A stretch of DNA of 64,000 nt from contig JBAJFE010000025.1 in assembly GCA_037903355.1 (NCBI GenBank), positions 868,001 to 932,000 of the forward strand, in the 5' to 3' direction. The notes beneath the pieces were generated by a model. The model was not told the DNA's origin, did not search any database, and saw only the letters and a program-made list of their open reading frames with translations. This stretch comes from Trichuris trichiura. Lineage: Eukaryota > Nematoda > Enoplea > Trichinellida > Trichuridae. The position numbers were made by a program, and so were the translations under genes. Shown in pieces: positions 23,701 through 35,460 of this stretch. Position 1 is the first letter of the stretch, and the number at the start of each line of letters is the position of its first letter.

Positions 23701-26180
23701 AAAACATTCAAGTTCGCAACAAACGTTCATGCAGCAGGCGTTTAGTAAAACTAACCGAACGGTCAATAAACAATTCAGGGTTTGAGGCAAACGTGGAGGC
23801 TACATTCGCTAGGATCAATAAAACAAGTTTTTGGTAACCGCTTCACGAAGCAGCATTAATCATTATAAAATTGGAAGCTTTGAATGGCACGAACTGCGCT
23901 ACGTTCTTTTGTTTAGCTTTTTTCAACCGCCTAAGAAAAGTGTTAGTACGAAGTAAGCGTTTTCTCGCTTATAATTTTGTCGTCGACAGGGACATGCTGT
24001 TGGGACAAGTTCTCCAACCATCCATTCAATCCTTTCTCAGCCTTAATAAACACTTTGCTGCGAGCTGCAGCTGTCCTTGTTTGCAATACAAAGTCAGCAG
24101 ACACAATTTCTCGAATCGCTGCGTTTTTCCTGCTTTACTTTATAACAATCCAAAATGGTCAAAAGTGCACAATGTCTGCAAAAGCTGCTAAAAAACTACT
24201 TGTTACTATACATCACCTTGATAAAACTAATTAGTGCGTTAGAACGCAACGACTAACGAAGGAAAGCTTTACTTAATTTGTCGTAGGAACCTGAGAATCA
24301 TTCTAGAAACTGAGTGTTTGCTAGCGGATTCACACTCTTTCATAGCGCGCCTTCGTATACTGCTTTGTTTCCCCTTTTTTTGTAATTAAACCAAAGAAAG
24401 TTTTCCCATTGAATAAATGAGCGCATACTAGAGAAACGCCAGAGAACAACTTATTCATATAATTCACTAACAGCCGTTCCCTGAAGTTTCCCTATTAAGT
24501 ATTCAGATATTTCTTTTCAAGGAGTTTTTCGTCGGCTAATTTTAAAAACCTAAAAAACGGACACATACAAAGCTCTATCGAGAGTTTACTATGAAAACCT
24601 GCGAATCAACTTGTCAGACATGAACCTCCTAATATAAGTCACTTTTACAGAACTAACTAAGGGATTAAAGCTCAGTCATTAGCCGATGAAGCCTTCATTT
24701 AAACAACTAACTAGCAAAACCTGCGAATTATTTTAAAACGTTAATCAGTTAACGATCACTCATTTGTTCCATCGTCATTTCTGCAGTTTGCGCTGCCGCT
24801 GAGCGCTCGCTTAGCTGCGAGCGGCGGCTAACAAGTGGCACTATGGTTTATTTATGGTAATGGCTCTACGGAGCCGTCACTTTGAAGCCGTACTGCCGCT
24901 ACCATACAATAATACGAATGCATAAATAACGGCTACCAGATTACGGATCAGTCACAAGATTTTCACCCAATAGGTATGACATACATTGACACTTATACTT
25001 TTAGCATTTCAAAATAAGTTTCATTCATTCAGCTTACTCAATCATCATTCATTCAACTTCCAACGAGTAATATCATGGCCTAATAAATAAATTGAATATG
25101 AAATGCATTGAAGAGAGTGATCTGAACAGACGGTACGTCCAAGTAAGAGATATCTGTGTCTATGGATAAATATGAACAGTATATTGCAGGTGACTACAAA
25201 TCATACGGTTTACGTATCGACAAGAAAAAAGTACAACCTAATACGCTTCCAATACAAGTTGCACCTCTTTTTAATTTAGCATAATCAATCTCTGCGTTTA
25301 TATTGTTAATGATTCTTCATTTGCTCGGCATCTCTATCTGTCATTATGCGAACAAATGCATCAATTGGTGATGCATTCATGTTCGCGGCGGAAACATAAC
25401 TTTGTTGGGACGGGTGGGCGGGTAACTAACAAAAACATTTGCTTTGCATCCCACTGTTAAATACACCCAAACAAAAAGCTATCTGCGTTTATTCCAGCGG
25501 TACTGTACACGTTACGAGTCAACGATTGTTACTGTTGTCAACGGTGAAAATGCGACGCCCCAAACTGTTGTTAACAATGTTACTCCAAATACACTGTTAT
25601 TTTACCATACCATGAACGGCATATTATCAATGTTCAATAAAATATGAATTTATTGCTGCGTTCTATTAAAGTTAGATATTTTTGAAAAGTTTTAACCTCA
25701 CAACAGAGAGAGCAGAGATGTCTGCATCAGTGTTCTCTAAAGCAGAGGTGACGAAAAGTTGAATGGTCGATGCAGAGCCTGGAACTGTAAGAATCTGCTT
25801 AAAAAGGAGGCCTTCATTTCTTGACGCAAAAGTCGATTGCTATAATGGAAGTCTCGAGCGGAAGTTTTGTTGTTTACTTTCGTCGGTGCACAGGAAGGGC
25901 TGCGAGATAGACGTGAAACTGGCTTCGACGTGAGTCAAAGGTGGCAGCACGTAGTTTAACTATAGAAGTCAGCATATTGTTGTTGATGTGCTGTCTGCGA
26001 TAACGTAGCAGATGACAGTAATTCTTAAATGCAGTTGCACGAATAAAAATGAGTTTTCTCTTTCGGCAGTCACAAAGTAGTCATTGGCCTTCAGCTCAAA
26101 AATCATTCCACGGAAGGGCAGGCTCCCACACAATCAAAGCGGGTTGCCACTAGTCCTGTAAATCTCTAATAATCCTTCTC
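20720..26180. other. Intergenic repeat DNA, no gene recognised
   Basis: Recurring short motif acctgcgaatcactttaaa or close variants at about 22526, 24291, 24598 and 24719, with further copies at 9598, 19433, 30573, 31798, 33561, 33871 and 33991. Most are followed by GC-rich sequence. Hairpin copy 3 lies at 25348-25386. The longest open frames (for example 23871-24191, also seen at 33146-33418) change length and residues between copies, so coding is unlikely. Confidence 0.5.
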
Positions 26181-26234
26181 TGAAGTTTCCCTATTAGGTA
26201 CTCACTTATTTGTTCTTGAAAACAGGATGCTTCG

Positions 26235-26690
26235 CAACGGGCTGTTTCATGGTTGTAAGGTCTTCTACAGCTTTTCCCGGTTATTTTGTCTATGCTGGTA
26301 TCTGTAATTGAACGAAACAACTGCTCCACCAGCGGACGGATGAGCCCTTATTGAGAAAAATTGTACAGGTATCAATACACTGAACTTTATTTTTCAAAGC
26401 TTTCGGAACGCTCTAGTTCCGTGGTTAGTGAGGTGGAGGAGAAAGTGTTATTCTCCGAATGGTATTATATATCTACCCGTAACAATACGGATTGGGGCGA
26501 GGTCAGCGCGGCAGTGAGCAACACTTGGTTTTACTTATAAGTGGTTCCCAAGGCGTGCTAACCTCTAGTCTTATGTCACGGTTGATCGTATGGTTATGGC
26601 GAATGTAAACTATGAAATAACAGGCAGTTACAAAGCATCCTGTTTTCAAGAACATCCTCGGTGCCCACGGCGCACTTTGCCTCCACGCAG
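26235..26690 (-). mobile_element. Inverted 3'-terminal fragment of the Penelope-like element
   Basis: Reverse-complement relative of about 30060-30475. On the minus strand it encodes the same C-terminal end as the main element (HNHTINRDIRLEV, then KTKCCSLPR and a stop in the right copy), followed by the same 3' tail. Together with 27026-30475 it makes an inverted terminal arrangement, as is known for Penelope-like elements, which often carry partial head-to-tail or inverted copies. Confidence 0.75.
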
Positions 26691-27025
26691 CCAAACAGCT
26701 GGAAAGATCATCCATTAAAGGGACATTAGCGATGGGTGAGTTAACATTCCTACTATAATGCTGCGATGCAGGTCTCCTACCAAAATGTCTTCAATTAAAA
26801 TGGAACCATGCGAAAAATCCAAGAACGTCAAAACTGTTACAATCGAGCGGGGTTTCCCTCCTCAAAAGCTCTAGTCGTGATCACAGAAAATCTCCCGCCG
26901 TGCTTAAATATGCATGCCATTATACACAGTTTCTTTCACGTTCAATTAATTTCAATTTCTTATCTCACTTGCATGCACATATTAAACATAGCTGCGGATT
27001 AATAAAGCTACATCAGATCTAGATC

Positions 27026-30000
27026 ATGAATAAAAAACTCAACCCTTTGTACGGTTCGCGGTCACGGGAATTTACAAGATCTAACAAACGCACAAAAAAC
27101 CCTACCACACACAGGATTGATGAAGTAGTGGTCTATCTCAGCTCTACCAACTTGAATGAGATTGAGAAAGAGATTCTCACCAGGGGATTAAACTTCGTTC
27201 CCACCCCCAAGGACATTCCCGGTATGGATATCATCTCTTCTGTAAAGGACAGACTCTGTCGCACTAATCCTTTCAAGGCGACACAGGTCAGAGCTTCAAT
27301 TACAAACATCCGCCTAGAGGCCCGCCTATTGTCAACACCTAATCTATTCCATCAATAGCAACGGGTCATAAAACAACTAAGGTCTCGGAAAGACGTAATA
27401 ATCACCTAAGCAGATAAAGGTAACGTTGTGGTTCTCCTTAACAGAAATGACTATATACAGAAAATAAATACCCTCTTAGACCAGTGATTCCCAAATGGAG
27501 TCCCAGGGGCTCCATGGGGGCCCTGGAAAACTTGAAGGGGGCCCTAGGAAGAATTGGGGGTTTAGGGGGTCCCTGCGACCTTAGGGTGGCCTCAGGGGAT
27601 CCCTGGTAGTCAGTGGCGCAGGACGAGAGCGATCTGCCGTTCAGGGTAGTGAGGGGAGGCGACTTGAGATTACTGCTGACGACTATCAAGCCGGACATGG
27701 ATAAATTAGTAGCACAGTACCACACGCAGTCGTCACACTGAGGTAAGATCAAGCGACTGTCGTCTTGCTCTGAGGAAATATTGAATTTAGATTCAATCTT
27801 GCGCAGCCTCGAGAACAGCATCGCAGCCTGACTTGCATATTGCGCTACCATTGCTAACAGCCCAAAAAATTGAGGAAGAGGAAACCCAGTGGTGCGCTTG
27901 TATTCTGAAGGCTCCCTGATCTGCAATTAGCCGGCTTAAATCCAGCAATACGAAAAGAACGGCTTCAGTGCCAACTAAAGAATTAAAGAGATTAACGGCT
28001 TCGAATATCGTTAAGAAGCTTTAGCCGTATACGGCAGCCTGCTTCCTTACGAGCCATTTCGCTATAGTGTCGAAAAGAAATTCAACGTTGACTTCGCATC
28101 AGCAGGTTTTCCAGCCATTGATCGCACACTCAACTTTCACAGCGCAAACCATTGGGTCCTACTTGCGGCTGACAAGATCCGCATGTTAATAATGTTTTTA
28201 ATGACGGCCCGGCTTAACTGTTTTCTCGTTGGCATACACGGTAGGCAGCGAAGTCAATTCTACATTCTGCAGCCTGTTTCAGGTGTTGAACTACTTTTAC
28301 AAATTCACAACTACGTAACCACAATAAGCGCATTTGACGATAAAGGAAGCAGAATTACGTTGGGGAGAATGACGGGGGGCCCCTGCAAGTTAAAGGTCGC
28401 AAAAGGGGGCCCTGGATCCAAAAAGGTTGGGAAACACTGTGTTAGGCAGTACCATATGCCACCACATTCGAGAAGACAGAATACCCCAGACACATGTAGA
28501 ACTGACGGCCTTATTGGATGCGTTCACGAGTGGAAGGAACGACCACCAGCTCGCCTACATAACTACATTTTCTTCTTAAGTAATTTTATTTTCTTCTTAA
28601 GCAATGTTAAATGCCCTGAACTATACGGACTCCCCAAGATTCACAAAGCAAGTATTCCGTTAAGACCAGTCGTTTCCAGCGTCAATAGCGTAAGATCAAA
28701 TCTGTGCACTTACCTAAAGACATTCTTCAACCGCAAACGGGTAAACGCAAATCCCATGCCAAAAACTGCAAAGCGCTAAAACCAATTATATTAACTCCGA
28801 ACAGCATTACGGTAACCTATGACGTCAAAGACCTTTTCACGAGTATTCCCATAAACTACACAAATAACTTATTAGAGAAACTTTTCAAACGTGACACCAC
28901 GAGACCCCTAAAAACCAAAGTAAACCCCTTTCACATAACAAAGCTGATTGCCTTTCGCATGAAAGAAGGGAATTACTTCAGATTCCAAAACAGGTTCTTC
29001 TTACAAATAGATGGGGCTTCCCATGGGCAGTCCCCTTTACGCCATTCTAGCCGAAATCTTTATGGAGCACTTCGAAGAAAAAGCCTTCGCTAGCATAGGT
29101 TCTGACGAGGGGCCTATCTTTTTCAAACGTTACGTAGACGACATTTTTGCCATTACCACCGCGAGCAAGGAGGAGACTTTTCTAAGACACCTAAACAGTA
29201 TATTTCCCAACAATATACGTTTAGCGATGAAGACAGAAGTAAATAACAAACTTCCTCTCTTAGACGTAGGCAGCCAAATAAGGACCTCCGTTTATAGAAA
29301 ACGAACTCATTTGAACAGGTATCTGCACTTTTCTTCCCACCATCCTTTATCAGTCAAACGAGATATTGTAAAAGCGATAGTTGACCGGGCCTTAGCAATC
29401 TGTGACCCCGCATTTCTTCTTGCAGAATTCAAACACATTCTGAACACTCACAGAAAACGGATACCCACATTGTCTGGTTACACACACGATCGCCGAATGC
29501 AGATGGCATTCAAACCTTTCCCCTAATGACCACAACAATAACATCAGAAATAATAACATCACACTCATAATACTAATACCAATAACATTACAAATACTAA
29601 CAATAATAGCAATGACAACACTGGAATCTCGGTTAGTCGCCCCATTTTCTTTATCTCTTATTATAACGGCATCATGGAACGAATTCTACGATTAAGCCGT
29701 TCCTTAGACTATAAGGTTCGATTTACAACATGAAATAGTTTACGTTCAACGGTGAGGAGCGATAAGATCATAGTTCCCTTCGACAGGAGACCTGGAGTCG
29801 TCTATGAAATCCGATGCGATTGCAACGCCTCCTACATAGGAGAGACGGGCAATATTTTATTTGACAGGTTCGGCCAACACATGATCAACACTGGCCGATA
29901 CAAAGAGGCGATGCGAAGGCTGACTCAACCCGACGAACCAACGACACTTAATCCGCGAACATGCTGACCACAGAAGTTAAAATCACGGAAGATCATACAA

Positions 30001-30475
30001 GAGACGATAAAGGCGTCGGCAGTCGCCGAGTATTCCTTTCAACGCTCCCCCGACCTACAACCACGAATTATTTGTCGCGAGAGGCACTTACATCTCTGCC
30101 CGGTTAAGGAGGCTCTTCATGTTCGCCATAACCCTACGATCAACCGTGACATAGGACTAGAGGTACGCATGGCTTGGGAACCATTTACAAGCAAAACTAG
30201 ACGTTGCTCACTGCCATGCTGACCTCGCCCCAATCCCTATTGTTACGTGTACCTATTTAATACCATTCGGAGAACAACACGTTCTCCTCCACCTAACTGA
30301 CGACGGAACTAGAGCGTTCCGAAAGCTTTGAAATTAAAAGTTAAGTACATTCATAGCTGTACAATTTTTCTAATAACAGCTCATCCTTCCGGTTGTAGAA
30401 CAGTTCCTTCGTTCAATTACAGATACCAGCACAGACAAAATAAACGGGAAAAGCAGTAGAAGACCTTACAACCAT
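27026..30475 (+). mobile_element. Penelope-like retroelement (RT + GIY-YIG endonuclease), decayed
   Basis: Penelope-like elements retrotranspose using a telomerase-related reverse transcriptase and, in this class, a C-terminal GIY-YIG nuclease. Seen in order on the plus strand: the conserved N-terminal block LTRGLNFVPTPKD (27026-27358); ADKGNVVVLLNRNDY (about 27405-27460); then after the nested hAT, YGLPKIHK with PLRPVVSS (about 28620-28690); motif A YDVKDLFTSIP (about 28815); motif B GLPMGSPLYAILAEIF (from 29013); motif C KRYVDDIFAI (about 29128); and GIY-YIG residues VVYEIRC...YIGETG...R...H (29780-29885). The C-terminus HNPTINRDIGLEV ends in a stop at about 30223. The element is dead as written: an internal stop near 27405, frame changes near 28700 and 29011, and the hAT insertion. 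A candidate target-site duplication tcacttattt flanks the whole composite (26202-26211 and 30475-30484). Confidence 0.88.
27482..28439. mobile_element. hAT-type element nested in the Penelope-like element
   Basis: Inverted ends CAGTGATTCCCAA (left) and CAGTGTTTCCCAA (right, read inward), a hAT-type terminal repeat. Flanked by 8-bp direct repeats tcttagac and tgttaggc (6 of 8 identical), the target size expected for hAT. GGGGCCC-rich subterminal sequence lies inside both ends. A minus-strand frame (27438-27926) has a weak resemblance to the C-terminal dimerisation region of hAT transposases, but no full transposase is present, so the element is non-autonomous or eroded. It splits the retroelement coding sequence. 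Confidence 0.75.
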
Positions 30476-30484
30476 CACTTATTT

Positions 30485-30769
30485 CTTTCCTGAGCGCTAT
30501 TCGTGAAGTATTTTTCAAAATTTAAAAGACGGACACATACAAAGCCCTATCAAGAATTTACTAAGAAAACCTGGCAATCAACTTGCCAGATACGAACCTG
30601 CAACTAGAAGTCACTTTTACCGAACGAACTAACGGACTAAGGCTCAATCATTGGTAAATGAAGCCTTCACTTAAACAACTAGCAATGCCTACAAATCCAA
30701 CGATCGCCCATCGCCACTCGTCAGTTATTATAACACCAGTTGATACATAGTTATGCCACGTATGTTGTG
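30485..30769. repeat. Extra copy of the 24515-24760 repeat unit, right of the retroelement
   Basis: The sequence gacggacacatacaaagc and the following 200 bp align with 24545-24740 and 33820-33990. The left part of the same unit (ctgaagtttccctatta) lies at 26180-26200, on the other side of the Penelope-like composite, which therefore interrupts this unit. Confidence 0.6.
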
Positions 30770-33700
30770 TGGCTAACATACAATGAGATACACATAAGTT
30801 GCAGTGCTCTGTAAATGTCAGTGATTACCTGAGCAATAATAATAAACAATTGTAACAGGTAACAGTACTCCTATTTAATTATGCCATTCAAGGGATAGAG
30901 TAAGTCCATGAATTAACATTGGATCAGCATGCACATCGATACTGCGAACTATTGAGCAACAACTGCTTCTCAAATATACCCGTTTCGACTTTGGCAAAGT
31001 TCTTAAGTGCTGTCACATACCTGTAAGTTACTATTTCAACTGCCCTTACGTCCATCTATTATTGAAGCGAGTCTGACATAAGAACTTCAATAAAGGTGCA
31101 CATAATGTATAGCTAGTGACTGCGAAGTGCACATAACTTAAGACGTCATATTGTGGACACTCAGGTCCCCTCATTAGCCTGAGAAGAAAAGGGCCGTTAC
31201 TACCCTCATCCACTTGCGCTGATGACGGCACCTAAAAGTCTCCGAAATTCCGTCTAATCTTCCTTTTTCTGATACCTTAACAACCAAAGTTGGCTTATCA
31301 TACTGTACGATATAGTAACGAAAACCTACATGCCCATTAAAAAACATTGCATTTTCAAAAACACCAAACATTTTGATGTCTTTGAATAGGTAGCATCTCA
31401 TAACGGGTTAATCAGCTTTCACGGTAGGCCATGATTTCGGCCGCGCCCGTTCGTTAAAATTGATCTTATTTCGTTTTGCAGCTTTTCTGCCTACTGCTGG
31501 CCCACTCCTCCGCCATTGCTATCGGTGAGGACAGGCGGGAAATAGGCTCAAAAGCTCTTAAACAAAATAAAGTCAACTTTAACAAACGAGCGCTACAGGG
31601 ATCAAAGTCTACCATGGACATTTCAACAAACTTAAAATTCCTTCAGTGAAACTTGACGACTTTACAGCATGACTACGGCGATTTACCGCTGAAAGAAACG
31701 CAAATTTACAATATTTATGTAGCCTGAAAATCATTTTTTTTAAGCGCAAATATATGTCACTCTATAAGTTAGATTCAACAGCGAATTGTTAAAAGAACCT
31801 GCGAATCACTTTAAATTATCTGTCATCTGACGTTCACTAGTCAGTATCACCTTGATTACTGCAGTGTGCGGGGCAGCTGCCAGTTGGCTGGTTGAACAAC
31901 TGAGCGGCGGACGACGAGCAGCATACAACCATTTACGACAATGGTTCTATGCAGCTCGTACGCTGCCACAGTATTGGTGCCACTGTTCCGCAGAAGAAGA
32001 AGTGGAGAAGAGCAGAGAAGCTACGGGTTAGTGAAAACTGTGCATGAAAAACACGGTCTTACTACATGCCTTACTTTCAGCATTCTCAAACAAACCTCAC
32101 TCAACCGTTTTGTTCAATGATTATGCATTCTCAACCACCAAACGCGGAAGACATAGCGGATAGGGTAAACAAAAATAAATAACACAACCCAAGTAAAGAA
32201 CAATTTGGCGCACAAGTAAGCAACACGATGAAGCAACGCAATTCTCTCATCAAATGGTACCGAAATAGTTTATTGCAGGCCATGCGCTAACATTGCAATT
32301 TCTCACGAATCTCGGAGGAAAGAAGTTCAACCTAATGAACGCATACTAAAAGCTCAATTTCTATTCGTTTTCACATGATCAAACAACTAGGTGCCTAAGC
32401 GTCTTCTTCAATTGCTTATAATACTACTAATGATTCTTCATTTGCTCAAATGCTCAATGAGAGCAAATAACAACTTAAGTTCGCCGAGGTGGGCTGGGCA
32501 GAAAGGTCTCATTTAACGGGTCTACCGTTTGAAGCTTCAAAAGAATAGCACTACTTAACTGTGACTTACTAATAATAGCGTAGACGCGACATCCGACTGT
32601 CATTATAACATCAATTAACATTTTATTATGTCATTCCGCCATAAGTGCGACATATACCTGACGTTCAATGATATGTGAAGTGATTGTTGCGACCCATGAA
32701 TTTCAGATATTGTTTTGACAGAAATTCTAATAAACGTTTATGATCGACTCCTGCTCGTAGTGCTCACAGAAGAGCAGCTATTCATACAGTAATCACGCAA
32801 GCATACATATCGCGAAAGATGCCAAAAATGACAGGCGGGCAGACGAGCGAAAACGCGCAATATTAATAGGTCTGCGCATACTGCATGAAAACTCTGATGT
32901 AACTATCCGCAATCAGCCTGCGCAAATTTGCAATTTATTTACGAATATATTCGCGCTGTACAATAAACAAGCGGAAAACATTCAAGTTCGCAACAAACGT
33001 TCATGCAGCAGGCGTTTAGTAAAACTAACCGAACGGTCAATAAACAATTCAGGGTTTGAGGCAAACGTGGAGGCTACATTCGCTAGGATCAATAAAACAA
33101 GTTTTTGGCAACCGCTACACGAAGTAGCCTTAATCATTGTAATTATTGGAAGCTTTGAATGGCACGAACTGCGCTACGTTCTTTCGTTTAGCTTTCTTCA
33201 ACCGCCTAAGAAAAGTGTTAGTACGAAGTAAGCGTTTTCTCGCTTATAATTTTGTCGCCGACAGGGACATGCTGTTGCGACAAGTTCTCCAACCATCCAT
33301 TCAATGCTATCTCAGCCTTAATAAACACTTTGCTGCGAGCTGCACCTATCCTTGTCTCCAATACAAAGTCAGCACACAATTTCTCGAATCTCTGTCTATT
33401 TCCTGCTTTATTTTATAACAACTCAAAATGGTCAAAAGTGCACGTTTGCAAGAGCCGTTAAAAAACTACTTGTTACTGCACATCACCTTAATGAAATTAA
33501 TTAGTGTGTTAGAACGCAACGACTAACGAAGGAAAGCTTTATTTAATTTGTCGTAGGAACCTGAGAATCATTCTAGAAACTGAGTGTTTGCTAGCGGATC
33601 CACACTCTTTCATAGCGCGGCTTCGTATACTGCTTTCTTTCCCCTTTTTTTGTAATTAAACCAAATGAACCTTTTCCCATTGAATAAGTGAGCGCATATT

Positions 33701-35460
33701 AGAGAAACGTCAGAGAACAACTTATTCTTATAATTTTCTAACAGCCGTTCCCTGAAGTTTCCCTATTAAGTATTCAGATATTTGTTTTCAAGGAGTTTTT
33801 CGTGGGCTAATTTTAGAAACCTGAAAAACGGACACATACAAAGCTCTATTGAGAGTTTACTCTGAATACCTGCGAATCAACTTCTCAGATATGAACCTGC
33901 GAATATAAGTCACTTTTACAGAACTAACTAAGGGATTAAAGCTCAGTCATTAGCCGATGAAGCCTTCATTTAAACAACTAACTAGCAAAACCTGCGAGTT
34001 GTTTTAAATCTTTAATCACTTAACGATCGCTCATTTGTTCTATTGTCATTTCAGCAGTTTGCGCTGCCCCTGGGCGCTCGCTTAGCTGCGAACGGCGGCT
34101 AACAAGTGGCACTATGATTTATTTATCGTAATGGCTCTACGGCGCCGTCACTTTGAAGCCGTACTGCCGCTACGATACAATAATGTGAATGCATAAATAA
34201 CGTCTACCAGATCACGGATCAGTCACAAGACTTTCACCCAAAAGGTATGACATACATTGACACATACTTTTAGCATTCCAAAATAAGTTTCATTCATTCA
34301 GCTTACTCAATCATCATTCATTCAACTTCCAACGAGTAATATCATGGCCCAATAAATAAATTGAATACGCAATGCTATGAAGAGAGTGATCTGAACAGAC
34401 GGTACGTCCAAGTAAGAGATATCTGTGTCTATGGATAAATATGAACAGTATATTGCAGATGACTACAAATCATACGGTTTACGTATCGACAAGAAAAAAA
34501 GTACAACCTAATACGCTTCCAATACAAGTTGCACTTCCTTTTAATTTAGCATAATCAATCTCTGTGTTTATATTGTCAATGACTCTTCATTTGCTCGGCA
34601 TTTCAATCTGTCATTATGCGAACAAATGCATCAATTGGTGATGCATTCATGTTTGCCGCGGAAACACAACTTTGTTGGGACGGGTGGGCGGGTAACTAAC
34701 AAAAAGATTATTTGCTTTGCATCGCACTGTTGAATACACCCAAACAAAAAGCTATCTGCGTTTATTCGAGCGGTACTGTATACGTTACCGAGTCAACGAT
34801 CGTTATTGTTGTCAACGGTGAAAATGCGACGCCCCAAACTGTTGTTAACAATGTTACTCCAAATACACTGTTATTTTACCATACCATGAACGGCATATTA
34901 TCAATGTTCAATAAAATATGAATTTATTGCTACGTTCTATTCAAGTTAGATATTTTTGCAAAGTTTTAACCTCACAACAGAGAGAGCAGAGGTGTGTGCA
35001 TCAGTGTTCTCTAAAGGTGAGGCGAAGAAAAGTTCAATGGTAGGTGCAGAGTCTGGGACTTTTGGAATCTGCTTAAAAACGAGCCCTTCATTTCTTGATG
35101 CAAAAGTCGATTGCTGTAACGCCAGTCTCGAGCAGAAATTTTGTTGTTTACTTTCGTCGGTGCACAGGAAGGGCTGGGAGACAAACGTGAAAGTGGTTTC
35201 GACGTGAGTCAAAGGTGGCAGCACGTAGTTTAACTATAGAAGTCAGCATGTTGTTGTTGATGTGCTGTCTGCGATAACGTAGCAGATGACAGTAATTCTT
35301 AAATGCAGTTGCACGAATAAAAATGAGTTTTGTTTCGGCAGTCAGAAAGCAGTCATTGGCCTTCAGGTCAAAACTCATTCGACAGAAAGGGAGACTCTTA
35401 CACTAATACACTGGGTTGCCACTAATCCGGTATTGCCACGTTCTTGGAGGACCCGAATTA
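30770..35460. repeat. Duplication block C (right half of block B)
   Basis: Close copy of 21515-26160 at an offset of about 9270 bp, with scattered substitutions and small indels. No VPS51 or THOC6 sequence is included. Contains hairpin copy 4 (34618-34656) and the same short open frames as block B. Minus-strand 34946-35224 is fully open, while its block B counterpart has a stop, so selection on it is not evident. Confidence 0.8.

Larger units (their letters stand above)
14034..26160. repeat. Tandem duplication block B
   Basis: Matches block A (4712-13045) over 14034 to about 23700, and its right half (21515-26160) matches block C (30770-35460). Contains the better copies of VPS51 and THOC6, then about 7.7 kb of non-coding DNA. 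At 26141 it ends in gggttgccacta, the same terminal repeat that opens the Tigger-like element at 35409. Confidence 0.85.

Noticed and set aside
27438..27926. 162-codon minus-strand frame inside the hAT element taken as an intact transposase
   Set aside because: Only a faint resemblance to the C-terminal dimerisation region is visible; no catalytic domain or zinc finger was seen.
34946..35224. 92-codon minus-strand frame in block C
   Set aside because: The block B counterpart (about 25690-25950) has a stop and many amino-acid changes, so there is no sign of selection.
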